64,000 nt of DNA from CAVONV01 sp963697355 (GTDB lineage Bacteria; Acidobacteriota; Vicinamibacteria; Marinacidobacterales; DATDRI01), in the NCBI GenBank assembly GCA_963697355.1, contig CAVONV010000030.1, forward strand, positions 15,866 through 79,865. Direction: 5' to 3'. A program made the translations under genes and the position numbers. Numbering within the stretch: the stretch's first letter is position 1; each line of letters begins with the position of its first letter. This document shows positions 1 through 7,854 of this stretch, piece by piece. The notes beneath the pieces are model-generated. The model saw only the letters and a program-made list of their open reading frames with translations. It ran no database searches and was not told the DNA's origin.

Positions 1-489
1 AGGATCGAGCCATTGAGAGTTCTGCTCGTATCCATTCATGATGAAAGGAGTCCCCACAAAACCTTCGTCGATCATCGACTTCGCATATTGCACGCCGGGA
101 CTATAGCGAAAAGTGAAACCAAGCTTGGTCTTGAGACCTTTCTGCCGCGCGAGCTCAGAGGCCCTACGAGTCTCGCGGAAGTCGTAGGCCACCGGTTTTT
201 CGCAAAGAACGTGTTTTCCCGACTCCAAGGCGGCCAAGGAGAGCTCCAAATGCGTTCGGGAAGGGGTGACGATATCCACAACATCGATATCGGGACGGCC
301 GACCACAGATTGCCAATCGTCAACCGCGACTGGAATGGAGAAATGTCCAGCCATTTCCCGTGCTCGGTCCCCTTCCACATCACAGAGGACAACAACTTCT
401 GAACGGGGATCTCTTTGCCAGCCGGGGATATGGGCGAACTCCGCCCATTTCCCGGCCCCCAGGACGGCCACGTTGAGTTTGCTCTTCAT
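1..489 (-). CDS. Gfo/Idh/MocA-family NAD(P)-dependent oxidoreductase (N-terminal part)
   Basis: The gene begins with ATG at 489 on the minus strand and runs off the left edge, so only the first 163 residues are visible. They form a Rossmann fold opening with VAVLGAGKWAEFAHIPGW, a second strand ending in VVVLCD, and the family motif LCEKPVAYD near residue 100, where EKP positions the nicotinamide. Members oxidise or reduce sugars, inositols and related polyols in the cytoplasm. The substrate cannot be told because the C-terminal domain is outside the window. It is divergent from the aminotransferase gene at 584, with about 95 bases between them for both promoters. The family assignment is secure and the specific function unknown. 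Confidence 0.85.
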   Translation of the reverse strand, partial: MKSKLNVAVLGAGKWAEFAHIPGWQRDPRSEVVVLCDVEGDRAREMAGHFSIPVAVDDWQSVVGRPDIDVVDIVTPSRTHLELSLAALESGKHVLCEKPVAYDFRETRRASELARQKGLKTKLGFTFRYSPGVQYAKSMIDEGFVGTPFIMNGYEQNSQWLDP

Positions 490-583
490 AGGGACAACCT
501 CGCCGATTTCGAAAATTTGATTTCAAACGGCAACTCTATTATTCTCTTTAATTCTATCGTTTAGCTCGAATGGAGGTAACTGC

Positions 584-1765
584 ATGGGAAAGCTCATCTA
601 CCTGGACAACGGCGCTACATCCTACCCCAAACCAGAGGAAGTCTACACATTCATGGACCAGTTCTACCGTGATTTCGGTGTCAATCCCGGCCGGTCGGGA
701 TTTGATCTCTGTATCGAGACGGGTGACCTCATCGAGAACACCCGTAAGATGCTCACCGAGTTTTTCAATGGCACGGTCCCAGAACGGCTCTGCTTTGGCT
801 ACAACTCCACGGACGCTCTGAATCTCATCATTTCGGGCTCGCTCAAGAAAGGCGACCATGCGATCTCGACGAACATCGAGCACAACTCCGTGTTGAGGCC
901 GCTCCACCACTGGAGCATGGAAGGCGTCGAGGTGGATTACGTTCCTTTTGACGACAAGGGATTTGTCGACCCAGACGATATCAAAGCGAAATTCAAGGAC
1001 AACACGAGACTCGTCATCGTAAATCATGCTTCGAACGTCATCGGTACGATCCAACCGATCAAAGAAATCGGTGCCTACTGCAAGGAGCGGGGCATCCGGT
1101 TCGCAATCGACGCTTCCCAATCGGCGGGAAAGATTCCCATCGACATGAAGGAGCAAAACATCGATGTAGTCGCCTTTACGGGTCACAAATCGCTTTTAGG
1201 TCCCACAGGAATCGGTGGACTCTACGTTGCCGAGGGCGTGGACATTCGTTTGACACGCGCCGGCGGCACGGGAGTCCGCTCAGCGGTTGAAACCCACCTC
1301 TACGAGTATCCTTTTCGACTCGAGTATGGCACGGCAAACGTCGTCGGAGTGGCTGGTCTTCACGCGGGTTTGAAGTGGGTCCAGGAAAAGGGCATCGAGG
1401 CGATCCACGAGCAAGAGATGAAGCACGTCACTATGCTGAGGGATGGACTGAAAGATGTCGAAGGCATCACCCTCTACTGCCAGGACGACCTAGAGAATCA
1501 CATCGGGGTCTTCTCTTTCAACGTGGATGGCGTGGAAGCCATGAACGTGGGCACCATCCTCGATGTGGACCATAACATCGCCTGCCGCACAGGTCTGCAT
1601 TGCGCGCCTTTGGTCCATGTGCAGCTCGGCACCGTGGACATCCACGGATCCGTCCGGTTTGGAGTCGGTCCCTTCAATACGGATGAGCACATACGAATCG
1701 CTATCGATGCCGTAAAGGAAATCGCGGAGAACCGCGAGCGATACGCAGGAGCGAATGATCACTAA
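584..1765 (+). CDS. Class V aminotransferase, cysteine desulfurase-like
   Basis: This 393-residue PLP enzyme starts with YLDNGATSYPKPEEV, typical of NifS/SufS-type class V aminotransferases. The PLP lysine lies in FTGHKSLLGPTG near residue 202, the cofactor-binding histidine region is SNVIGTIQP, and a C-terminal loop TGLHCAPL carries the cysteine that would accept sulfur. These features point to a cysteine desulfurase or selenocysteine lyase releasing sulfur from cysteine in the cytoplasm. A strong ribosome site (ggaggt) lies 7 bases before the ATG. It stands alone rather than beside iscU or sufBCD, so it may serve tRNA thiolation or a specialised sulfur pathway. The family call is firm and the sulfur acceptor is unknown. 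Confidence 0.8.
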   Translation: MGKLIYLDNGATSYPKPEEVYTFMDQFYRDFGVNPGRSGFDLCIETGDLIENTRKMLTEFFNGTVPERLCFGYNSTDALNLIISGSLKKGDHAISTNIEHNSVLRPLHHWSMEGVEVDYVPFDDKGFVDPDDIKAKFKDNTRLVIVNHASNVIGTIQPIKEIGAYCKERGIRFAIDASQSAGKIPIDMKEQNIDVVAFTGHKSLLGPTGIGGLYVAEGVDIRLTRAGGTGVRSAVETHLYEYPFRLEYGTANVVGVAGLHAGLKWVQEKGIEAIHEQEMKHVTMLRDGLKDVEGITLYCQDDLENHIGVFSFNVDGVEAMNVGTILDVDHNIACRTGLHCAPLVHVQLGTVDIHGSVRFGVGPFNTDEHIRIAIDAVKEIAENRERYAGANDH

Positions 1766-1811
1766 GGCAATGGCGCCCGACGCTCAAGATGTGGTATCCA
1801 CTGTCTAGTAC

Positions 1812-1843
1812 TCAAGAATTCGAGAACTCAAGAACCCAGGAAT
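1812..1843. repeat. Octamer repeat array 1 (consensus TCRAGAAC, 4 units)
   Basis: Four head-to-tail 8-bp units (TCAAGAAT, TCGAGAAC, TCAAGAAC, CCAGGAAT) lie between the aminotransferase and cysS. The same unit recurs at 8050, 11466, 23735 and 23875. The flanks of this array and of the one at 23735 are also similar: CTAGTA on the left and AATAGnGCCA followed by ATCCTC on the right. This indicates a dispersed repeat family rather than chance. Confidence 0.7.
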
Positions 1844-1933
1844 AGAGCCACGCAATCCTCATCCCATAAACTAGTGGCGGTATTCGTGCCGTAATACCAG
1901 CAAACACGTTCTGCAACTAAAGCAACCGAATCC

Positions 1934-3331
1934 ATGAATCTGCAGATCTACGATACGCTGACCCGCGAAAAGACAGCCTTTGAGCCCATAAGACCGGGCA
2001 AGGTGAGCATGTACGTCTGCGGTCCGACGGTCTACGCCAAGGCTCACGTAGGTCACGCGATGTCGTCGCTGGTCTTCGATGTGGTCCGCCGTTACCTACA
2101 ATACAGAGGTTACGAAGTCACTCACATCATGAACTACACCGATGTGGACGACAAGGTGATCCGGCGGGCGAATGAGCTCGGCATGGCGCCGACGGATTTG
2201 GCGGAGCGCTACATCCGAGAATACGACCGTCACTTGAGAGACCTCGGTATCCTCCCCGCTCATGCCAACCCACGCGTATCTCGAGAAATGGAGCAGATCC
2301 TCCACGTCGTGAAGGGCCTGATCGAAAAGGACCTCGCCTACGAACTCGATGGTGACGTTTACTTTCGGGTCTCACGTGGCAAGGATTATGGCAAGCTCTC
2401 AGGACGTGCTCGAGAGGACATGAGAGCTGGAGCTCGGCTCGAAGTCGACGAAAGAAAAGAGGACCCGGGTGATTTTGCGCTTTGGAAGGCGGCCAAGCCT
2501 GGAGAGCCTGCATGGGAAAGCCCCTGGGGCAACGGCCGCCCTGGATGGCACATCGAGTGCTCGGCCATGTGCCTGCGCCACCTCGGAGAGCAAATCGACA
2601 TCCACGGTGGGGGAAACGATTTGGTCTTTCCTCATCACGAGAACGAGATCGCCCAGAGTGAAGGCCTTACGGGCAAGCCTTTGGCCTCCTTTTGGATCCA
2701 CAACGGGATGATGCGTATGGGCGGAGAAAACATGTCCAAATCAACGGGCAACGTTTTCACCATCGAGGCTTTCCTGGAGCACCACGAAGCGGATGCGTTG
2801 CGGCTTCTAGTCTTGGGCTCCCACTACCGCAGCCCTCTGACGTTTACCGGAGACGTGATCTCGCAGGCCGAGCGGGGACTGGAACGATTGCGGGGGGCCT
2901 TGCGACCGGCACGTCCGTCGACACGCGCCCCGTTGGAGGTTGCAAAGGCTCTACGAAACAAGGACGAGCGAGCGCGCTCGGGCTTCGAATCCGCGATGGA
3001 CGATGATTTCAACGCGCCCATGGCCTTGGGTCACATCTACGAGCTCGTGCGAGCCATCAATCAAGCCCGAGAAGCCGGGGTAAGCTCGGATACGCTCGAA
3101 GAGGCTCAAGCGACGCTCCGCGTTCTCGCCGGAGTGCTCGGCCTACGACTCGATGTTGAAGAGGGCGAAAAAAGGGACATTGGCCCTCTCATCGATTTGC
3201 TCATCGAAGTCCGAACCCGCCTGCGACAGGAGAAACAGTGGGCCATGTCGGATTGGATCCGGGATCGTTTGTTGGAGCTAGGCATCTCTCTCGAAGACTC
3301 CCCCTACGGCACCACCTGGCGCTCTCGTTGA
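1934..3331 (+). CDS. cysS: Cysteinyl-tRNA synthetase
   Basis: This 465-residue class I synthetase charges tRNA-Cys with cysteine in the cytoplasm. The zinc-binding start CGPTVYAKAHVGHAM carries the HIGH-type motif as HVGH near residue 40. Further zinc and cysteine-binding elements are WHIECSAMCLRHLG and FPHHENEIAQSE around residues 205-240. The KMSKS loop is NMSKSTGN near 268, and a helical anticodon-binding region follows. The length matches the family. No good Shine-Dalgarno is visible before the ATG at 1934. The gene follows the cysteine desulfurase-like gene after a repeat-bearing gap of 168 bases. The identification is certain. Confidence 0.97.
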   Translation: MNLQIYDTLTREKTAFEPIRPGKVSMYVCGPTVYAKAHVGHAMSSLVFDVVRRYLQYRGYEVTHIMNYTDVDDKVIRRANELGMAPTDLAERYIREYDRHLRDLGILPAHANPRVSREMEQILHVVKGLIEKDLAYELDGDVYFRVSRGKDYGKLSGRAREDMRAGARLEVDERKEDPGDFALWKAAKPGEPAWESPWGNGRPGWHIECSAMCLRHLGEQIDIHGGGNDLVFPHHENEIAQSEGLTGKPLASFWIHNGMMRMGGENMSKSTGNVFTIEAFLEHHEADALRLLVLGSHYRSPLTFTGDVISQAERGLERLRGALRPARPSTRAPLEVAKALRNKDERARSGFESAMDDDFNAPMALGHIYELVRAINQAREAGVSSDTLEEAQATLRVLAGVLGLRLDVEEGEKRDIGPLIDLLIEVRTRLRQEKQWAMSDWIRDRLLELGISLEDSPYGTTWRSR

Positions 3332-3414
3332 CTCTCCAAAGTCGCTCTTCGCTATGTGCTAAACTCCGTCCCGTCGATTGGTTCGTCTCAACGGTAGTCT
3401 GTAAGGAGGTCTCG

Positions 3415-5028
3415 ATGTTGAAGAGAGTCCCAAGCGTTGTTGTCGTTGTATTTCTGCTCCTGCCGTTTTCGACCCTTGCCCAAGAAGAGGTCGATCTGGA
3501 TATGGTCAACCGCATTCGGCAAGAGGGATTCCACAACTCAGAGGTCATGGAGATCGTCGGTCATTTGAGCGACGTCATTGGCCCGAGATTGACCGGCTCA
3601 CCGGGCCTGAAGCGAGCCAACGAGTGGACCCGTGCAAAGCTCGAAGAATGGGGATTGGAAAACGCCCAGCTCGAGGGTTTGGAGTTCGGGCGAGGCTGGT
3701 CCTTCGATCAGGCAGCGGTCCATATGCTCCAACCACGACCCGCCCCACTTCTTGCCCTGCCGAAAGCCTGGACACCGGGTACGGACGGGCCGGTGACCGG
3801 GCAAGCAATGCGGGTAACCCTCGAGTCCGTAGAAGATTTGGAAAAACACAAAGGCAAATTGGCCGGGAAGATCTTGTTTCTAAGTGACATTCGTGAGGTC
3901 AAGGAACGCGACGAGCCTTTTTTCCAGCGCTACTCGGAAGATGATTTGGATGACATCGCCAAGTTCAGCATCCCCACGGGCGGCCGCGACCAGGTATGGA
4001 GACAGCGGATGATGAAACGCTGGCAGCTATCGAAGAAGCTGAACGATTTTCTCACCGAGGAGAAGGTTGTCGCTACGGTCGAGGTGAGCTCGCGTGACAA
4101 CGGCATCGTTCGGGTATCCGGCGGGGGCTCCCGCGAGGTCGACGGCAACCCCGGCGTTCCGGCGCTCGTCATGGCGACGGAGCACTACAATTGGATCGTG
4201 CGACTCATGGAAACGCACAAACAGGACGTCGAGCTCGAGTTGAACATTGAAGCACGGTTCCACGACGACGACACCAAGGCCTACAACACCATTGCCGAGA
4301 TACCGGGAACAGACAAGAAAGACGAATTGGTGATGTTGGGTGGCCATATCGACTCATGGCACACCGGCACCGGCGCCACCGACAACACGGCGGGCGTGGC
4401 CGTGGCGATGGAGGCGGTCCGAATTCTCAAGGCGCTCGGTGTCCGTCCTCGCCGCACCATCCGCATCGGCCTTTGGGCCGGAGAAGAACAAGGCTTCTTG
4501 GGCTCGGTGGCTCACGTGGAAAATCACTTCGCTACTCGTCCCGAACCAGAAGACAAGAAGCAATCGGATATGCCGAGGTGGATGCGCCAGAATCAGGGAC
4601 CTCTCACCTTGAAACCGGCCTATGCTAAATTCTCGGTCTACTTCAACCTGGACAACGGCGGCGGTCGTATCCGTGGTATCTATGTCCAGGAAAATACAGC
4701 AGCGAAGCACATCTTCGAAGCTTGGCTCGAGCCTTTTGAGGACCTGGGTGCCGAAACGGTGACGACCCAGAATACGGGTGGCACCGACCATATACCCTTC
4801 GACCGAGTAGGCTTGCCGGGCTTTCAGTTCATTCAAGACGAGCTCGATTACTCCACTCGCACGCACCACACGGAGCTGGACGTGGTCGATCATCTGCGGA
4901 GCGTGGATCTCATGCAAAACGCCGTCATCATGGCCACCTTCGTTTACCACGCAGCGATGCGCGACGAACTGATGCCTCGCAAACCGATGCCGAAAGAAGC
5001 GGCAAGAAAGAAAGCGACGGAGAATTGA
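3415..5028 (+). CDS. Exported M28-family zinc peptidase
   Basis: The ATG at 3415 is chosen over an upstream in-frame codon because it follows taaggaggtctcg. The 537-residue product then starts with a signal peptide (VVVVFLLLPFSTLAQEE). A protease-associated-like region (residues about 100-270) precedes the M28 catalytic domain. Its metal ligands are visible in GGHIDSWHTGTGATDNTAG, AGEEQGFLGS, YFNLDNGGGR and TRTHHTELDVVDHL, all intact. It is expected to act as a periplasmic or secreted aminopeptidase or carboxypeptidase, probably in nutrient scavenging. It lies 83 bases after cysS and upstream of another exported hydrolase-like protein. Substrate preference cannot be told from sequence. Confidence 0.88.
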   Translation: MLKRVPSVVVVVFLLLPFSTLAQEEVDLDMVNRIRQEGFHNSEVMEIVGHLSDVIGPRLTGSPGLKRANEWTRAKLEEWGLENAQLEGLEFGRGWSFDQAAVHMLQPRPAPLLALPKAWTPGTDGPVTGQAMRVTLESVEDLEKHKGKLAGKILFLSDIREVKERDEPFFQRYSEDDLDDIAKFSIPTGGRDQVWRQRMMKRWQLSKKLNDFLTEEKVVATVEVSSRDNGIVRVSGGGSREVDGNPGVPALVMATEHYNWIVRLMETHKQDVELELNIEARFHDDDTKAYNTIAEIPGTDKKDELVMLGGHIDSWHTGTGATDNTAGVAVAMEAVRILKALGVRPRRTIRIGLWAGEEQGFLGSVAHVENHFATRPEPEDKKQSDMPRWMRQNQGPLTLKPAYAKFSVYFNLDNGGGRIRGIYVQENTAAKHIFEAWLEPFEDLGAETVTTQNTGGTDHIPFDRVGLPGFQFIQDELDYSTRTHHTELDVVDHLRSVDLMQNAVIMATFVYHAAMRDELMPRKPMPKEAARKKATEN

Positions 5029-5042
5029 ATGTAGAGAAGAAC

Positions 5043-5194
5043 AGGAGAAAGGAGGAAGGAGGAAGGAGACCTGAAATCTCTGACGAATAAAGGAAACCGC
5101 GCGCGGGATGTGGCAGATTTTGCCAGTTTCCTTTCCTCCGGAGATGAGGAATGGTGACGGGGTTAATTAGATCTCCTTTCTCCTTTCTCCTTCC
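5043..5194. repeat. Nested inverted repeats spanning the start of the amidohydrolase gene
   Basis: A purine tract of GGAGAAA/GGAGGAA units at 5043-5069 is nearly complementary to a pyrimidine tract at 5172-5194. Inside are AAAGGAAAC (5089-5097) with GTTTCCTTT (5126-5134), and inside that TGGCA (5111-5115) with TGCCA (5121-5125). The right outer arm lies within the signal-peptide codons of the gene starting at 5151. Confidence 0.5.
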
Positions 5195-6653
5195 TACTAT
5201 CTTCTTGCTTCTTACTTTCTGTTCGTGCTCGGGAAACACGGGTGTGGATCTCGTCTTGCGCGGTGGGAAGGTCCACACGCTCGACCCGGCTCTGCCTTGG
5301 GCTGAGGCGCTCGCCATCGAAGGAGACAGGTTGGTTGCCGTCGGTTCGAGCACCGACATGGACCGCCACATCGGCCGCGACACCGTCGTGGTCGAACTGG
5401 AGGGACGACCGGTCCTCCCTGGATTTCATGATGCCCATGTTCACTTGATGAAAGGAGCCGTCCAACTCGATTGGGCTCTCATGACCGAGGTCGATTCGAG
5501 AGAGGACATTCTCCTCATCGTCAAAGCTTTCGCTGAGGCCCATCCGGACCGACCATGGGTCCTCGGCGCGGGAGTGCGTGGTACCGATCCCAGCATCGTC
5601 CTTCGGACCGATCTCGACCGCATCGTTCCGAACCGGCCGGTCTATCTCGAAGCTCACGATTGTCGGTTCGCATGGGTCAATTCCAAGGCCCTGGAGCTTG
5701 CCGGAATGGATCTCGGTGTCGATGCAGCAACCGCCACTTTGGTCCGCAATACCCTTCCCCGCCCATCCCACGAGGAACAACTGGAGATTTTGAAACGAGG
5801 GGTGGCTCATCTCCACAGATTTGGGGTGACGAGCATCGAGACGGATGCGAGCTTCGAGGAGGTCGAGCTCATTGAAGAGCTCGAAAGACTTGGAGATCTG
5901 AAGCTACGCATCCGGGTTGTCCCTACTGTGACGTCAGTCACCGACGTCGAACGGCTGGCAATCGAAGATGCTGTACGGATTCCCATTGACAGTTCGACCG
6001 CCTCAATAGCCCGTCATTTCGAGCAACGTGGACTCCAGGTCATCTTCGACGCGGATGGAGATGACGCTGTAGAGGTCGCCTTGGCGTTTTTGGGAACGGC
6101 GGATCCCACTCGGCGCCACCGCCTCGAGGGTTGGGAGGTCGTCTCTCGGGATGATGTCACTCGGTTGGCCGAGCTCGGGGTCATGGTCACCGTGCCGCCT
6201 CTGGCCACTTCGCCGGACCTCCACCTTCGGGCCGACCGTCTGGCCTGGAAAAGCCTACTCGCCTCGGGTGGCCAACTCGTTTTTGGCAGCCGCTGGCCCG
6301 AGCATGACCTCGACCCCTTGTTCGGTATCTATGCGGCTGTTACGAGACAAGACCTCCATGGGAAGCCCGAAGAAGGCTGGATGCCGGAGGAGCGCCTTAG
6401 TGTAGAACAAGCGGTTCGGGCCTACACATTGAACGGTGTCTCTGCCGCTTTCGGTGACAAGACCAGAGGCTCCCTCAAAGCAGGTAAGCTCGCCGACATC
6501 GTGGTTTTGACCGAGGACATCTTCAAGATCGTGCCGCGTCGCATCGTCGAGGTCGAAGCTGCAATGACGCTCGTGGGGGGACGAGTCGTTTACCTGTCGC
6601 CAAGCTTTCTTCCGGAAGAGATGCGCCTCCTCCTCACACAAGACTATAATTGA
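5151..6653 (+). CDS. Exported YtcJ-like amidohydrolase with a degraded active site
   Basis: This 500-residue protein starts with a hydrophobic export signal (LLPTIFLLLTFCSCSG, perhaps a weak lipobox), followed by the Amidohydro_3 composite domain. The first metal motif is intact (GFHDAHVHL). Other family landmarks are changed: the usual HAIGDRA reads DADGDDAVEV, the usual RHRIEH reads RHRLEGW, and the usual FGSDWPV reads FGSRWPEHDLDP. Two histidines and the catalytic aspartate are therefore missing. Surrounding scaffold motifs such as AYTLNGVSAAF and GKLADIVVL are well kept. The start at 5151 has GGAG 7 bases upstream. It may be a pseudo-enzyme, a binding protein, or a hydrolase with a different metal arrangement. 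Confidence 0.8.
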   Translation: MVTGLIRSPFSFLLPTIFLLLTFCSCSGNTGVDLVLRGGKVHTLDPALPWAEALAIEGDRLVAVGSSTDMDRHIGRDTVVVELEGRPVLPGFHDAHVHLMKGAVQLDWALMTEVDSREDILLIVKAFAEAHPDRPWVLGAGVRGTDPSIVLRTDLDRIVPNRPVYLEAHDCRFAWVNSKALELAGMDLGVDAATATLVRNTLPRPSHEEQLEILKRGVAHLHRFGVTSIETDASFEEVELIEELERLGDLKLRIRVVPTVTSVTDVERLAIEDAVRIPIDSSTASIARHFEQRGLQVIFDADGDDAVEVALAFLGTADPTRRHRLEGWEVVSRDDVTRLAELGVMVTVPPLATSPDLHLRADRLAWKSLLASGGQLVFGSRWPEHDLDPLFGIYAAVTRQDLHGKPEEGWMPEERLSVEQAVRAYTLNGVSAAFGDKTRGSLKAGKLADIVVLTEDIFKIVPRRIVEVEAAMTLVGGRVVYLSPSFLPEEMRLLLTQDYN

Positions 6654-6762
6654 GTTAGAGTGGTACAAATGTAGTGTTTAATTCCGCATTGCAACAGTCG
6701 ACCGGTGCGGGGCGCACTCGACTGAGCACCGTTCGCAACTGAACGCGCCCGGGAGCCAACTC

Positions 6763-7854
6763 ATGTCTTCCCTGAAAGAAATCCTCGATCGGAACGTTCG
6801 CGAGGGGGACCTTTTCGAGCCACTCGATGGAGACAAGTTGCGGTGCACGGCTTGCGGCCATTGTTGTCCCATTCCAGAAGGAAGACCCGGAGTCTGTCAC
6901 GTCCGTTACAACCGGGGCGGCAAGCTCTACGTGCCTTGGGGATACGTCAGTGGTCTCCAATGTGATCCCATAGAGAAGAAACCTTTCTTTCATGCCTACC
7001 CTGGAGGTCTCGCCTATAGCTTCGGCATGCTCGGCTGTGACTTGCATTGTGCTTATTGCCAAAACTGGGTGACGTCGCAAGCCCTACGGGACCCTACAGC
7101 AGTGGCACCTCCACGCCCGGCGAAACCGGAAGCCATGGTGCGCGATGCGCTCCATCAAGGTGCTCGTGTCGTCGTCAGTACCTACAACGAGCCTCTCATC
7201 ACCAGTGAGTGGGCCGTGGCGGTATTCAAGGAAGCTCGCGGAGCGGGACTGGCAACGGGTTACGTCTCCAACGGCAATGCCACACCTCAGGTGTTGGAGT
7301 ATCTCCGGCCATGGCTCGATCTCTTCAAGGTGGATCTCAAGTCCTTCAATCCCGCCAACTATCGGAAGTTGGGTGCCCAAATCGATCCGATTTTGGACTC
7401 GATCCGCCGGATCCACGATATGGGATTTTGGATGGAAATCGTCACGCTCGTGGTACCCGGGTTCAACGACTCCGATGAGGAGTTGAAACAAATGGCGGAC
7501 TTTCTGGTCGAGATCTCACCAGACATCCCCTGGCACGTGACGGCTTTCCACAAGGATTACAAAATGACGGGTCCACCGAATACGGATGTCCAAACCCTTT
7601 CCAGGGCATCCGAAATCGGAAAGACATCGGGTCTGCGATACCTTTACGCCGGTAACATTCGGGGACGCGTGAACGATCTCGAGAACACTCGATGCCCAAG
7701 CTGCGAGGAGCTCATCATCGAGCGATATGGATTCACGGTCGAGAACTACAGACTGACTGCCGATGGAACCTGCCCCTCATGCAACACCTCGATTGCCGGC
7801 CGTTGGGATTCAGAGTTCGGGGGTCAGAAGACCTCCCACCCTTTTCTTCTCTAG
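6763..7854 (+). CDS. amrS: AmmeMemoRadiSam-system radical SAM enzyme
   Basis: This 363-residue radical SAM protein has the cluster motif CDLHCAYCQNW near residue 90. It is preceded by a Cys-rich N-terminus (CTACGHCC, GVCHVRYN) typical of AmrS, the PFL-activase-like partner of the AMMECR1 and Memo proteins. A second Cys pair (CPSCEELI and CPSCNTS) near the C-terminus probably binds zinc or iron. The substrate of this system is not established in the literature I know. The ATG has gggag 8 bases upstream. The Memo and AMMECR1 partners are not in this window. The hairpin GGCGCC-TTC-GGCGCC begins right at the stop codon. Confidence 0.88.
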   Translation: MSSLKEILDRNVREGDLFEPLDGDKLRCTACGHCCPIPEGRPGVCHVRYNRGGKLYVPWGYVSGLQCDPIEKKPFFHAYPGGLAYSFGMLGCDLHCAYCQNWVTSQALRDPTAVAPPRPAKPEAMVRDALHQGARVVVSTYNEPLITSEWAVAVFKEARGAGLATGYVSNGNATPQVLEYLRPWLDLFKVDLKSFNPANYRKLGAQIDPILDSIRRIHDMGFWMEIVTLVVPGFNDSDEELKQMADFLVEISPDIPWHVTAFHKDYKMTGPPNTDVQTLSRASEIGKTSGLRYLYAGNIRGRVNDLENTRCPSCEELIIERYGFTVENYRLTADGTCPSCNTSIAGRWDSEFGGQKTSHPFLL

